A stretch of 64,000 nucleotides of DNA from DAHVFK01 sp035310985 (lineage in GTDB: Bacteria; Pseudomonadota; Gammaproteobacteria; Burkholderiales; SG8-39), in contig DATGDH010000058.1 in NCBI GenBank assembly GCA_035310985.1, positions 1 through 64,000 of the forward strand, read 5' to 3'. A model generated the notes under the pieces. The model made no database searches. It was given only the letters and a program-made list of their open reading frames with translations, and was not told the DNA's origin. Position 1 is the stretch's first letter. Every line of letters begins with the position of its first letter. Positions 17,481 through 26,534 of this stretch are shown here, one piece after another. The position numbers were made by a program, and so were the translations under genes.

Positions 17481-18820
17481 GCGACGGCCTCCAGCCGCTC
17501 GAGCGGGCGCCGCGCCGGCTCGATCCCCCACAGCCAGACAACCAGGATCTGCACGAGCAGCAGCCCGATCATCAACGTGACGACGCCGGGCAGCTTGTAG
17601 GTGACCATGAGCTTGCCGACGATGAACGGCGAGATCACCGTGGCGAAGCGGCCGAGCGTATTGCAGATGCCGTTCGCGCGCAGGCGGATCTCGGTGGGGA
17701 AGAGCTCCGGCGTATAGACGCCGAACAGGAGCGCGGTCTGCACGTAGATCGCCACGATCAGCAGGAACCCCACGCTCAGCACGATCGCAGGATCGGAGGC
17801 CGCGTTGAAATGCGCGTAGGTCCAGCCGGTGACGATCGTCAGGACCGACGCGCCGATGATGCTGGCGCGCCGTCCAAAGGCGTCCGAGCTGTAGGCTCCC
17901 AGCGCGCAGCCGACCAGGGATCCGCCGGCGAGCACGACCGTGTAGGCGAGCGACGTGGCGATGTTCAGGCCCTGGCGCAGGAAGAACTGCGGCAGGAAGA
18001 TGACGAAGCCGAAGATCAGCGTGTTGATCGTGACCAGCGCCCAGCTGCCCACGATCAGGCGCTGCAGGAGCGGCGGCTGCAGCATCGCCATACCGTTCAC
18101 GGGCTGCGCCATGCGCGGAGCCGGGGCAGGGGGCAGGGTTCCGCTGCCGGCCGCTTCCCCCTCGATCGCCTGCATCAGCGCCTCGGCTTCCACGGCGCGG
18201 CCCTTCGCTTCCAGCCACCGCGGCGACTCCGGCAGCCTCTTGCGCAGGTACCACACGATTAGCGAACCGACGCCGGCGATGACGAACATGGGCCGCCAGC
18301 CGAAGCTCGGGATGATCAGGTAGGAGAGCAGCGAGGTGACGGGAAAGCCGGCGACCACGATGAAGGCCATGAACGACAGCCAGCGGCCGCGCGACTTCGG
18401 CGGCACGAACTCGGTGAGCGTCGAATAGCCGACCACGATCTCCGCGCCGAGCCCGAGTCCCTGGACGAAGCGGCACGCGATGAGCTGAGGCATGTTCGAC
18501 GCAAACGCGGCGGCGAGCGAGGCGAGGCCGAAGATCAGCAGATTCACCTGATAGGTGAAGCGCCTGCCGTAGCGGTCGCCGAGAAAGCCGGTAATGAAGG
18601 CCCCGAGCGTCATGCCTACGAAGGTGAGGGAGATGAACTGCAGGTTCTGCGGCAGCGTCGAGAACTTGCTCTGGATCGCGGCCGCCAGCACGCCGCTCGC
18701 GACGTACAGGTCGTAGCCGTCGAAGAACATGCCGGCGCCGATCAGCCAGAAGATGCGATAGTGGAACGGGCCGACGGGCAGGCGATCTAGGCGCGCACCC
18801 GCATTGACGGTCGTGCTCAT
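17477..18820 (-). CDS. MFS transporter, sugar/aromatic acid type
   Basis: A 447-residue 12-span major facilitator. The loop-2 motif GDRYGRRFT and the second-half counterpart SDAFGRRAS are clear, as is RFVQGLGLGAEIVVG in span 4 and PTEIRLRANGI before the last spans. These features match the aromatic acid:H+ symporter and metabolite:H+ symporter groups. A strong AGGAGGAG ribosome-binding site precedes the start at 18820. It diverges from the hydrolase/molybdenum hydroxylase operon, and a perfect palindrome lies in the shared promoter region. It may import that operon's substrate. Confidence 0.87.
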   Translation of the reverse strand: MSTTVNAGARLDRLPVGPFHYRIFWLIGAGMFFDGYDLYVASGVLAAAIQSKFSTLPQNLQFISLTFVGMTLGAFITGFLGDRYGRRFTYQVNLLIFGLASLAAAFASNMPQLIACRFVQGLGLGAEIVVGYSTLTEFVPPKSRGRWLSFMAFIVVAGFPVTSLLSYLIIPSFGWRPMFVIAGVGSLIVWYLRKRLPESPRWLEAKGRAVEAEALMQAIEGEAAGSGTLPPAPAPRMAQPVNGMAMLQPPLLQRLIVGSWALVTINTLIFGFVIFLPQFFLRQGLNIATSLAYTVVLAGGSLVGCALGAYSSDAFGRRASIIGASVLTIVTGWTYAHFNAASDPAIVLSVGFLLIVAIYVQTALLFGVYTPELFPTEIRLRANGICNTLGRFATVISPFIVGKLMVTYKLPGVVTLMIGLLLVQILVVWLWGIEPARRPLERLEAVA

Positions 18821-18836
18821 GGACGCACTCCTCCTC

Positions 18837-18866
18837 TTGACTGAACCGCTGGTTCACTGCTTATGT
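18837..18866 (+). promoter_or_regulatory. Promoter with embedded operator palindrome
   Basis: A -35-like TTGACT (18837-18842) and a -10-like TTATGT (18861-18866) are 18 bases apart and point toward the alpha/beta hydrolase operon. The spacer is largely filled by the perfect palindrome TGAACC-GCT-GGTTCA (18842-18856). The palindrome also lies just upstream of the MFS ribosome-binding site on the other strand. A TetR- or MarR-type repressor is plausible; no regulator gene is adjacent. Confidence 0.5.
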
Positions 18867-18956
18867 GATCCATGATATGCCGGATTGGGCGAACGGGACA
18901 TCGCCCGGTCGATCGTCAGGCTCGTGCAAACTGTCCGCAAAGAAGAAGGAAAAAGC

Positions 18957-19754
18957 ATGTCCATCGTTTCGGTGAGGGGTCTCGCGGTCGAGTACGAGCA
19001 GCAGGGCGCCGGTCCGGACCTGCTGCTCGTTCATTCGCTGCTGACCGAGCTCACGGTCTTCGAGCGCGTCGTGCCGGCGCTCGCCGCCGGCCGCCGCGTC
19101 ACGCGCGTCAACCTGCCGGGGTTCGGCGCGTCCGCGCCGGGCGCGTTCGCGACCGTCGCCGACTTCGCGGATTACCTCGCAGCAGTCATGGACGCGCTCG
19201 GGCTTCCACGGACGACGGACGTGTTCGGCAACGGCTTCGGCGCCTTCGTCACGCTCGAGCTCGCGTGCCGCCACGGCGCGCGCTTCGGCAGGCTCGTCGT
19301 CGCCGACGCGCTGGCGGCCTTCCCCGAGCCGGCGCGTGTGCCGTTTCGCGGCATGGCGCAGGCCGTACGCGCAGGCGGCATGCCCGCCGTACTCGATACC
19401 GCGATCGGGCGCATGTTCCCACCGGCCTTCGCCGAAGCGCACGCGGACCTCATCGGCGCGCGCAAGAAAGCGCTCGCGACGGTCGATGCGGAGGCCTTCG
19501 CGCGCGCCTGCCTCGCGCTCGCGCAGCTCGACCTCAGCCCGCGGCTTGCGCAGATCGCCAATCCGACGCTGGTCCTGTGCGGGGCGCTCGACCGCACCAC
19601 GCCACCCGAACTCGCGCGTGGGCTCGCCGAGCTCATCCCCGGCGCGAGCTACCGCGAGATCCCGGGATCGGGCCACTGCCCGATGCTCGAGCAGCCGACG
19701 ATGCTGGTCGAAATGATGCAGGGCTTCCTCGGCGAGCTGCCGGAGGCGGCGTGA
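18957..19754 (+). CDS. Alpha/beta hydrolase
   Basis: A 265-residue alpha/beta-fold protein. LLVHSLLTEL carries the oxyanion region, and GSGHCPMLEQP near the C-terminus carries the expected catalytic His. The nucleophile elbow reads VFGNGFGAF (about residues 86-94), so Asn replaces the usual Ser/Cys/Asp. That is unusual and may mean altered or absent hydrolase activity. An AGAAGGA site lies upstream of the ATG at 18957. Its stop overlaps the start of the iron-sulfur subunit gene by four bases, making it the first gene of that operon. Confidence 0.82.
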   Translation: MSIVSVRGLAVEYEQQGAGPDLLLVHSLLTELTVFERVVPALAAGRRVTRVNLPGFGASAPGAFATVADFADYLAAVMDALGLPRTTDVFGNGFGAFVTLELACRHGARFGRLVVADALAAFPEPARVPFRGMAQAVRAGGMPAVLDTAIGRMFPPAFAEAHADLIGARKKALATVDAEAFARACLALAQLDLSPRLAQIANPTLVLCGALDRTTPPELARGLAELIPGASYREIPGSGHCPMLEQPTMLVEMMQGFLGELPEAA

Positions 19755-20221
19755 GCGAGACGTTCACGCTGCGCGTGAACGGCGGCACGCACGTGGTACA
19801 GGCGGAGCGGAGCGTGCCGCTCGTCTACGTGCTGCGCAATCACCTCGGGCTGAAAGGCACGCGCTTCGGCTGCGGCACCGGCCATTGCGGCGCGTGCACG
19901 GTGCTCTACGACGGCAACGCCGTGCAGTCCTGCGACACGCCGCTCTGGGCGGCGGAGGGCCACGAGATCACCACGGTCGAGGGCCTGGGCAGCGCGCAGC
20001 GGCCGCATCCGCTGCAGCGCGCCTTTCTCGACGAGCAGGCGGCGCAGTGCGGGTACTGCATCGACGGGATCATCATGTCGGCGGCCGCGCTGCTCGCCAG
20101 GAAAGCGCAGCCGACGCGCGACGAGATCGCGGAGACGCTCGGGCGCCATCTGTGCCGCTGCGGCACGCACGTGCGCATCCTGCGTGCGATCGAGCGCGCC
20201 GCGCGCGAGATGGGGCGATGA
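19751..20221 (+). CDS. Molybdenum hydroxylase, 2Fe-2S small subunit
   Basis: A 156-residue subunit with two 2Fe-2S clusters. The plant-ferredoxin-type site is GCGTGHCGACTVLYDG (about residues 41-56); the second cluster is in QCGYCIDG and CRCGTH. Small subunits of xanthine dehydrogenase, aldehyde oxidase and isoquinoline/nicotinate hydroxylases look like this. The GTG start at 19751 overlaps the hydrolase stop (GTGA), and the gene overlaps the large subunit start by four bases. No FAD subunit is encoded, which points to the two-subunit IorAB/NicAB-type enzymes. Confidence 0.93.
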   Translation: MSETFTLRVNGGTHVVQAERSVPLVYVLRNHLGLKGTRFGCGTGHCGACTVLYDGNAVQSCDTPLWAAEGHEITTVEGLGSAQRPHPLQRAFLDEQAAQCGYCIDGIIMSAAALLARKAQPTRDEIAETLGRHLCRCGTHVRILRAIERAAREMGR

Positions 20222-22311
20222 GCGCGCCCGAGCTGCCGCTCAGCCTGCGCACGAATCCGCGCCTGGACCGCTGGGTGCGCTTCGGCGCCTCCGGCAAGGT
20301 CACCGTGTTCAGCGGCAAGGTCGAGCTCGGCCAAGGCATCGTCACGGCGATGGCGCAGATCGCCGCCGAGGAGCTCGGGGTCGAGCCCGCGCAGCTCGCG
20401 ATCGTCGCCGGCGACACGACGAGCGCGCCGGACGAGTGGTACACCGCGGGCAGCCAGTCGATCGAGGTCGGCGGCGCGTCCATGCGACGGGTGTGCGCGG
20501 AGGTGCGAGCGCTCTTCGTCGAGGCGGCGGCCGCGGAGCTCGAGGTCGCGCCCGCCGATCTCGAGGTGCGCGCGGGCGTGATCGGCGTACCGGGGACCGA
20601 CCTGAAGCGCAGCTACTGGGAGCTCGCGCACAAGGTGAGCCTGGCGCGCGATTACAGCGGGCGGCCTGTGTGGCCGCACAAGCCCGCGCGGCTCGGACTC
20701 ATCGGCGCGAGCGCGCCGCGGCGCGACCTGCCCGCGAAGCTGAGCGGCGCGGCGTTCATCCACGACCTGACGCTGCCGGGCATGGTCCACGCCCGCGTGC
20801 TGCGCCCGCCGGCGTACGGCGCGCGCCTCGTGGCGCTTGACGAGGTGGCGCTGCGGGCGGCGCCGGGCGTGGTCGCGGTGGTGCGCAGCGGCGATTTTCT
20901 CGCCGTCGCGGCGGAGCGCGAGGAGCAGGCGGTGGCCGCGCTCGAGATCGCAAGGCTCGCGGCGGGCTGGGAAGTGCCGCCGATGCCCGAGCAGACCGAG
21001 ACCGTTCCGTTCCTCATGGGCCTGCCGGCCCGCTCCTCGACGGTCTTCTCCAAGGGGGTGGCGGCGACGGCGGGAACGCGGCGCTTCGAGGCGGTGTATT
21101 CGAGGCCTTATCTGGCGCACGCCTCGATCGGGCCGTCGTGCGCGCTAGCAGTGGCCGAGGCAGGCCGAATCCGGATCTGGTCGCATACGCAGGGGCCGCA
21201 CATGCTGCGCGGGCAGATCGCCAAGGCGCTCGGCCTGCCGGATGCGGCGGTCGAAGTCATGCACCGCGACGGCGCCGGCTGCTACGGCCACAACGGGGCC
21301 GACGACGTTGCGTTCGACGCTGCGCTCGTCGCGCGCGCCTGCGCACGTCCGGTGATGCTGCAATGGACGCGCGCGGACGACCTCCGCTGGGCGCCTTTCG
21401 GCTCTGCGATGGCCGTGAAGATCGCCGCCGACGTCGCGCCCGGGGGACGCATCGTCGGATGGAAGCACGAGCTCTGGAGCCACACCCACGTCAAGCGGCC
21501 GGGAAGGGGCGAAGGCATCGAGCTGCTTGCGGCCTGGCACATGGATCCGCCGGTCCCGGTGCCGCCGGCGGCCGACTTGCCACTGCCCGCGGGCGGCGGC
21601 GACCGCAATGCGGTGCCGCTCTACGATTTTCCTCGCCAGGAAGTCGTGTACCACTTCCTGCCGGAAATGCCGCTCAGGGTGTCGGCGCTGCGCGCGCTCG
21701 GCGCTTTCGCGAACGTGTTCGCGATCGAATCGATGATGGACGAAATCGCATCCGGAATCGGCGCCGACCCGCTCGAGCTGCGCCTGCGCCACCTCGCCGA
21801 CGAGCGCGCGCAGGCGGTGCTGCGCGCCGCCGCGAAGGCGGCGGGCGCAAAGCGTAGCGGGACGGGCCGCGGCATCGGGTTCGCGCGCTACAAGAACCTG
21901 TCGGCCTACTGCGCGGTGGTGGCGGAGGTCGAGATCGCGCAGCAGCTGCGGGTCAGGCGCGTCGTGGCGGCGGTGGACGCCGGCCTGATCGTCAATCCTG
22001 ACGGCCTGAGGAACCAGGTCGAGGGTGGAATCGTGCAGGCGGCGAGCTGGACGCTGAAGGAGCAGGTACGCTGGACGCGCGACGGCATCGCCCTGCATGG
22101 CTGGAAGGACTATCCCATCCTCGGCTTTGACGAGGTGCCCGACATCGAGGTCGTGATCGTCGACCGTCGCGACGCGCCCAGCCTCGGCGCGGGCGAGTGC
22201 GCCGCGGGTCCGACCGCCGCTGCGATCGCGAACGCCTTGTACGACGGACTGGGCGTGCGCGCGCGCCATCTTCCGCTTACCCCGGAGCGCATCGCCGCGG
22301 CGATGGACTGA
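20218..22311 (+). CDS. Molybdenum hydroxylase, molybdopterin-binding large subunit
   Basis: A 697-residue subunit of the xanthine dehydrogenase family. Features are VELGQGIVTAMAQIAAEEL near residue 35, the cofactor-binding SHTQGPHMLRGQIAKALG in the middle, and the C-terminal GAGECAAGPTAAAIANAL with the catalytic Glu. No twin-arginine signal is seen at the N-terminus, unlike many isoquinoline-type enzymes, so it may be cytoplasmic. With the small subunit it would hydroxylate an aromatic heterocycle or aldehyde using water. Electrons would go to an acceptor other than a bound FAD subunit. The substrate is unknown. Confidence 0.9.
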   Translation: MSAPELPLSLRTNPRLDRWVRFGASGKVTVFSGKVELGQGIVTAMAQIAAEELGVEPAQLAIVAGDTTSAPDEWYTAGSQSIEVGGASMRRVCAEVRALFVEAAAAELEVAPADLEVRAGVIGVPGTDLKRSYWELAHKVSLARDYSGRPVWPHKPARLGLIGASAPRRDLPAKLSGAAFIHDLTLPGMVHARVLRPPAYGARLVALDEVALRAAPGVVAVVRSGDFLAVAAEREEQAVAALEIARLAAGWEVPPMPEQTETVPFLMGLPARSSTVFSKGVAATAGTRRFEAVYSRPYLAHASIGPSCALAVAEAGRIRIWSHTQGPHMLRGQIAKALGLPDAAVEVMHRDGAGCYGHNGADDVAFDAALVARACARPVMLQWTRADDLRWAPFGSAMAVKIAADVAPGGRIVGWKHELWSHTHVKRPGRGEGIELLAAWHMDPPVPVPPAADLPLPAGGGDRNAVPLYDFPRQEVVYHFLPEMPLRVSALRALGAFANVFAIESMMDEIASGIGADPLELRLRHLADERAQAVLRAAAKAAGAKRSGTGRGIGFARYKNLSAYCAVVAEVEIAQQLRVRRVVAAVDAGLIVNPDGLRNQVEGGIVQAASWTLKEQVRWTRDGIALHGWKDYPILGFDEVPDIEVVIVDRRDAPSLGAGECAAGPTAAAIANALYDGLGVRARHLPLTPERIAAAMD

Positions 22312-22323
22312 ACTTTATTTAGA

Positions 22324-24024
22324 ATGGACGACATGAATCCGACCGAAAGCTTCCTGCAAGCGCGCGATTTCCTGATCGCCAGGCGCACGAATTACGCTGC
22401 GGCGTACGACGGCTTCCGCTGGCCGCAGCTCGCCGAGTTCAATTGGGCGCTGGACTACTTCGACGTCATGGCGCGCGACAACCTGCGCGACGCGCTGCAC
22501 GTGGTGAACGAGGACGGAGTCGAGGCGCGCGTCAGCTTCGCTAAGATGAGCGCGCGCTCCAGCCGCGTCGCCAACTTCCTGCGCGCGAACGGCGTCAAGC
22601 GCGGCGACTGCATGCTGGTCATGCTGCCGAACGTGGTGCCGCTGTGGGAGATCACCCTTGCGGCGATGAAGCTCGGCGCGGTGGTGAGTCCGGCGACCAC
22701 TCAGCTCACGCAGGCGGACCTCGTCGACCGCATCGAGCGCGGCAAGGTACGGCACGTCGTCGCCGAGGCGGGCGCGAGCGGCAAGTTCGCCGACGTGCCG
22801 GGAAGCTACTCGCGCATCGTGGTGGGCGGCGAGACCGCCGGCTGGATCCCGTACCGGCAGGCGGATTCGGCCGGCGAGGCCTTCGCCGCGGACGGCGCCA
22901 CGCGCGCGGACGATCCGTTCCTGCTCTATTTCACCTCCGGCACGACCGCCAAGCCGAAGATGGTGCAGCACACGCACCAAAGCTACCCGGTTGGGCACCT
23001 GTCGACCATGTACTGGCTCGGGCTGCGCGCGGGCGACGTGCACTTCAACATCAGCTCGCCCGGCTGGGCGAAGCACGCCTGGAGCTGCTTTTTCGCGCCA
23101 TGGAACGCCGGCGCGACGATCTTCCTGTACAACCTGGCGCGCTTCGACGCGAAGAAGACGCTCGAGGCGCTGGTGCGCTACGGAGTTACCACGCTATGCG
23201 CCCCGCCAACCGTGTGGCGCATGCTGATCCTGGAGGACCTCAAGTCCTATCCGGTCAAGCTGCGCGAGCTGGCGAGCGCCGGCGAGCCGCTCAATCCCGA
23301 AGTGATCGAGCGCGTGCAGGCGGCCTGGAACATCACGGTGCGCGATGGCTACGGCCAGACCGAGACCACGGCGCAGCTCGGCAATCCGCCCGGGCAGCCG
23401 GTCAAGATCGGCTCGATGGGCCGGCCTTTGCCGGGCTTCAAGATAGAACTGCTAGACGTCACCCACGACCGGCCGGCGGACGAAGGCGAGGTGGCGATCA
23501 GCCTGCGGCCGCGACCGGTCGGACTGATGACCGGCTACATCGACAACCCGGAGCGCACGCGCGAGCTGCTCGGCGGCGCGTACTACCGCACCTCGGACGT
23601 CGCTTCGCGCGACGCCGACGGCTACTTCTGGTACGTCGGGCGCGCCGACGACGTGTTCAAGAGCGCCGATTACCGCATCAGCCCGTTCGAGCTGGAGAGC
23701 GCGCTGATCGAGCACGAGGCGGTGGCCGAGGCCGCAGTCGTCCCCAGTCCGCATGCGCTGCGGCTCTCGGTGCCGAAGGCCTACCTCGTGCTGAAACCCG
23801 GCTGCGCGGCGTCGCGCGAAACCGCGCTGTCGATCTTCCGCTTCACGCGCGAGCGGCTCGCGCCGTTCAAGCGCGTGCGCCGGATCGAGTTCTCGGAGCT
23901 GCCCAAGACGATCTCAGGCAAGATCCGGCGCGTGCAGCTGCGCGGCGCGGAGAACGAGCGCTCGGGCGAGGCGCGGCGCGGAAACGAATTCTGGGAAGAG
24001 GATTTTCCGGAGCTCAAGAATTGA
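22324..24024 (+). CDS. AMP-dependent acyl-CoA ligase (medium-chain/AcsM-like)
   Basis: A 566-residue adenylate-forming ligase with P-loop YFTSGTTAKPKM (about residue 200), DGYGQTETT, YVGRADDVFKSADYRI and C-terminal LPKTISGKIRR with the catalytic Lys. The overall layout (long N-terminus with FNWALDYFDVMA, FKSADYRISPFELES) resembles medium-chain acyl-CoA synthetases. It follows the molybdenum hydroxylase by 12 bases and may activate an acid formed by that enzyme. Starts at 22324 or 22333 are both possible. A GC-rich hairpin lies right after its stop. Confidence 0.88.
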   Translation: MDDMNPTESFLQARDFLIARRTNYAAAYDGFRWPQLAEFNWALDYFDVMARDNLRDALHVVNEDGVEARVSFAKMSARSSRVANFLRANGVKRGDCMLVMLPNVVPLWEITLAAMKLGAVVSPATTQLTQADLVDRIERGKVRHVVAEAGASGKFADVPGSYSRIVVGGETAGWIPYRQADSAGEAFAADGATRADDPFLLYFTSGTTAKPKMVQHTHQSYPVGHLSTMYWLGLRAGDVHFNISSPGWAKHAWSCFFAPWNAGATIFLYNLARFDAKKTLEALVRYGVTTLCAPPTVWRMLILEDLKSYPVKLRELASAGEPLNPEVIERVQAAWNITVRDGYGQTETTAQLGNPPGQPVKIGSMGRPLPGFKIELLDVTHDRPADEGEVAISLRPRPVGLMTGYIDNPERTRELLGGAYYRTSDVASRDADGYFWYVGRADDVFKSADYRISPFELESALIEHEAVAEAAVVPSPHALRLSVPKAYLVLKPGCAASRETALSIFRFTRERLAPFKRVRRIEFSELPKTISGKIRRVQLRGAENERSGEARRGNEFWEEDFPELKN

Positions 24025-24028
24025 TGCG

Positions 24029-24050
24029 CCGCAGCGCTTCGCTGCGGTTT
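24029..24050 (+). terminator. Probable terminator hairpin after the acyl-CoA ligase
   Basis: CCGCAGCG (24029-24036) and CGCTGCGG (24040-24047) form a perfect eight-base stem with a three-base loop, followed by a short TTT run. It sits four bases after the ligase stop. The short T run makes it a weak intrinsic terminator. Confidence 0.5.
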
Positions 24051-24120
24051 GACTTAACGCAAATGCCGTTTCCCCCCGCGTGGTACACCCCTTCGAAGGC
24101 TGTTCTTCGAGGAGGCGACG

Positions 24121-24606
24121 ATGGAAGCCAAAGCGGACGAGGTAGCGGTCAAGGCGCTGAAAGGACAGCTCGACACCGCCCTGCGCGTGATCGAGGCGAT
24201 CACCGAGGGCTCCATGAAGATGCGCGATGCGCAGCTCACCGCGGCGACCGAGGCGCACGCGGACGCGGCCGCTACGCTCAAGCTGCTGGAAAAGGCGACG
24301 GACCCACAGGAACTGACGCGCATCCAGAGCGAGTGGCTCGCCGCCGGCCTGCAGAAATCGCTCGGCTACTGGACCGCGCTGTTCACGACGATGGTCGAGA
24401 CGCAGACGAACATCGCGAAATGCATGGCGCAGCCCGCGCAAGCCGCCGTGGCGCAGATGCAGGCGCCGACGCCGGCGGACACAACGCCGGCATCGATGCA
24501 AAAGGCGATGGACGCGCTCTACAAGCCGTGGCTGGAAACGACGCAGGAACTGCTCGCCAGCGTGGCGCGCTCGGGCGTGAGCGCCGAAAAGCGCGCACAA
24601 GCCTAG
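24121..24606 (+). CDS. Phasin-family protein
   Basis: A 161-residue, mostly helical protein without a signal peptide. The amphipathic helices (for example KALKGQLDTALRVIEAIT and LGYWTALFTTMVETQ) and the Ala/Gln-rich linker before a last helix are typical of phasins, which coat polyhydroxyalkanoate granules. A GGAGG site precedes the ATG. It follows the acyl-CoA ligase gene and converges on another ligase gene. It could instead be a phasin-like protein of other function. Confidence 0.68.
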   Translation: MEAKADEVAVKALKGQLDTALRVIEAITEGSMKMRDAQLTAATEAHADAAATLKLLEKATDPQELTRIQSEWLAAGLQKSLGYWTALFTTMVETQTNIAKCMAQPAQAAVAQMQAPTPADTTPASMQKAMDALYKPWLETTQELLASVARSGVSAEKRAQA

Positions 24607-24619
24607 CGCAGCCAAGGGC

Positions 24620-26134
24620 CTAGTCCGGCAAGAGCCACTTCTCGACTTCGTGGCGCTGGATCTTGCCTGTCGAACTGCGCGGCAGGTCAGCCGCGTTCAC
24701 GAATAAGATCTGCTTGGGCACCTTGTAGTGCGCAAGCCGTTCGCGGCACGCTGCGAGCAGCTCCGCTTCGCCAAGGCTCGGATCCCTGCGTGCGGCGAAG
24801 GCCACCGGCACTTCGCCCCAGCGCTCGTCGCGGCGGCGCACGACCACCGCGTCCGCGACCTGCGGGTGCGCGAGCAGCACGCGCTCGATCTCCGCAGGGT
24901 AGATGTTCTCTCCGCCCGACTTGATCAGATACTTCAAGCGATCCACGAACTCGAGCGTACCGTCGGCGTTGCGCACGAACATGTCGCCGAGGTGGAACCA
25001 GCCGCCGCGAAATTCGCGCGCGTTCGTTTCCGGCGCGTTCCAGTAGCCGCTGAAGAGCGTCGGTCCCCGCACCAGCATCTCACCAGGCACGCCGGGCGCC
25101 ACGTCGCGGTCGGAGGGATCGACCAGGCGCAGCTCGCACCAGGAGGACTCGCGCTTGGCGAGCGAGGCGGGCACCTCGCCCGCAGGGATCGTTCCGGCGC
25201 TCGCCGGCGGCAGGCCCGTCTCGGTACTGCCGAAGGTATTCAGGTATGGCGCCCCGAGCAGCGCAGTGAGCTCCGCGATCTGATGCCGCGGCACGAGGTC
25301 CGCCATCGCGCCCACCAGCTTGAGCGAGCGCACGGCGGGGCGCCTTGCCTTCAGTCCGCCGATGAGTCCCTCAATCATTCCCGGCACGGCAACCAGCCAG
25401 CCGAGCCGCTCGGATTCGAGCGCTGCGCACAAATCGTCGACCGCGAGGCCGTCGCGCACCAGCACCTTGCCGCCGAGCATCAGCGTCGCCAGGCTGAAGT
25501 CGGTGCCGGCCATGTGGTAGAGCGGCGACCAGGCGTAAAAGGTGTCCTCGGCGGTGATGCCGAACTCGGCGGCGAACGACATCGCGCGCGCGACCATTGC
25601 CCGCTGGCTGATCAGGGCGCCTTTCGGAAGTCCGGTCGTGCCGCTTGTATACAGAATCACCAGACCGTCTTCGGGGTCGACTTGCGCGTCCGGCGCGCGC
25701 GCGTCCCCCGCGGCGAGCAGCGAATCATATTCGTGCTCAATGCGCATCACCGCCGGCACGTGGTGCGAGACGCCCGCGAGCGCCGGCGCGTACCGCGCCG
25801 ACGTGAGCAAAAGCGCAGGCGAGGCGAGCGCGATGCAGTGCGCGAGCTCTTCGGCCGCAAGCCGCCAGTTCAGGCACGCGACGATTGCGCCGAGCCTGGC
25901 CGCCGCGAGCTCGAGCTCCAGATAGGCAGGCTGGTTTTCAGAGAGAATCGCAATGCGCACGCCACGCGCGATGCCTTTGCGCGCCAGGGCATTGGCGAGA
26001 CGATTGACGCGCTCGTCGAGTTCGGCGTATGTGTAGCGCTTCCCCGCACCCTCGAGCGCGATCGCCCCAGCACGGATCACCGCCTGCTTGCGCAGGCAGT
26101 CGCCTACCGTCAGGCGGCGCGCTTGCTCGAACAT
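24620..26134 (-). CDS. AMP-dependent acyl-CoA ligase
   Basis: A 504-residue adenylate-forming ligase. Motifs are VILYTSGTTGLPKGALIS (near residue 155), FGSTETG, FVDRLKYLIKSGGENI and the C-terminal LPRSSTGKIQRHEVEKW with the catalytic Lys. It resembles the cyclohexanecarboxylate/long-chain and o-succinylbenzoate-type ligases. It converges on the phasin gene with 13 bases between stops. No particular substrate can be named. Confidence 0.87.
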   Translation of the reverse strand: MFEQARRLTVGDCLRKQAVIRAGAIALEGAGKRYTYAELDERVNRLANALARKGIARGVRIAILSENQPAYLELELAAARLGAIVACLNWRLAAEELAHCIALASPALLLTSARYAPALAGVSHHVPAVMRIEHEYDSLLAAGDARAPDAQVDPEDGLVILYTSGTTGLPKGALISQRAMVARAMSFAAEFGITAEDTFYAWSPLYHMAGTDFSLATLMLGGKVLVRDGLAVDDLCAALESERLGWLVAVPGMIEGLIGGLKARRPAVRSLKLVGAMADLVPRHQIAELTALLGAPYLNTFGSTETGLPPASAGTIPAGEVPASLAKRESSWCELRLVDPSDRDVAPGVPGEMLVRGPTLFSGYWNAPETNAREFRGGWFHLGDMFVRNADGTLEFVDRLKYLIKSGGENIYPAEIERVLLAHPQVADAVVVRRRDERWGEVPVAFAARRDPSLGEAELLAACRERLAHYKVPKQILFVNAADLPRSSTGKIQRHEVEKWLLPD

Positions 26135-26183
26135 CGCGGGGCATAGCCTACCGCATCTGCGGACGAGTTAGACTGGAGCCATC

Positions 26184-26534
26184 ATGACGGCGAAGCGCCT
26201 CTTCCTCGAGATCGGCACCGGCAACGACTTGCACGGCGGCGACTACACCAAGGCCGCCGTGCGCGCGGTCGAGGACGCGCTCCACCACAGTTCGCTCACG
26301 CTGTTCCGCAGCCTCGGCATCGATCCGAACTCGATGCAGGTCGAGGTCGCGATCGGCGTGCAGCAGCCCGAAAAGGTCGACCACGCGGCGGTGAAGCGCG
26401 CCTTCCCCTACGGGCAGGTCGCCGTGAGCGTCGTCAAGGGGGGCCTGGACGTGCCCGACGAAAGCGGCCGCGACGCGACCGTCATCGCGAGCGCCGCGGT
26501 CGTGGTGCGGCTCGATCCGGCGCTGCTGCGCTGA
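26184..26534 (+). CDS. Lin0512-family conserved protein
   Basis: A 116-residue protein that I recognise as a member of the Lin0512 family, whose function is not known. Visible features are the start KRLFLEIGTGNDLHGGDYTK, the central GIDPNSMQVEVAIGVQQPE and a strand-rich end VIASAAVVVRLD. It has no signal peptide or membrane span. Its TGA stop overlaps the ATG of a truncated PPOX-type gene by one base. The flanking ligase gene is divergent. Confidence 0.7.
   Translation: MTAKRLFLEIGTGNDLHGGDYTKAAVRAVEDALHHSSLTLFRSLGIDPNSMQVEVAIGVQQPEKVDHAAVKRAFPYGQVAVSVVKGGLDVPDESGRDATVIASAAVVVRLDPALLR

Noticed and set aside
24049..24062. TTGACTTAACGCAA as a second FNR site before the phasin gene
   Set aside because: The right half differs from ATCAA at two positions and the left half overlaps the terminator T run, so the match is too weak.
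25645..25654. TTGTATACAG, similar to the proposed GntR sites
   Set aside because: It lies inside the acyl-CoA ligase P-loop region and encodes conserved residues (LYTSG), so protein constraint explains it.
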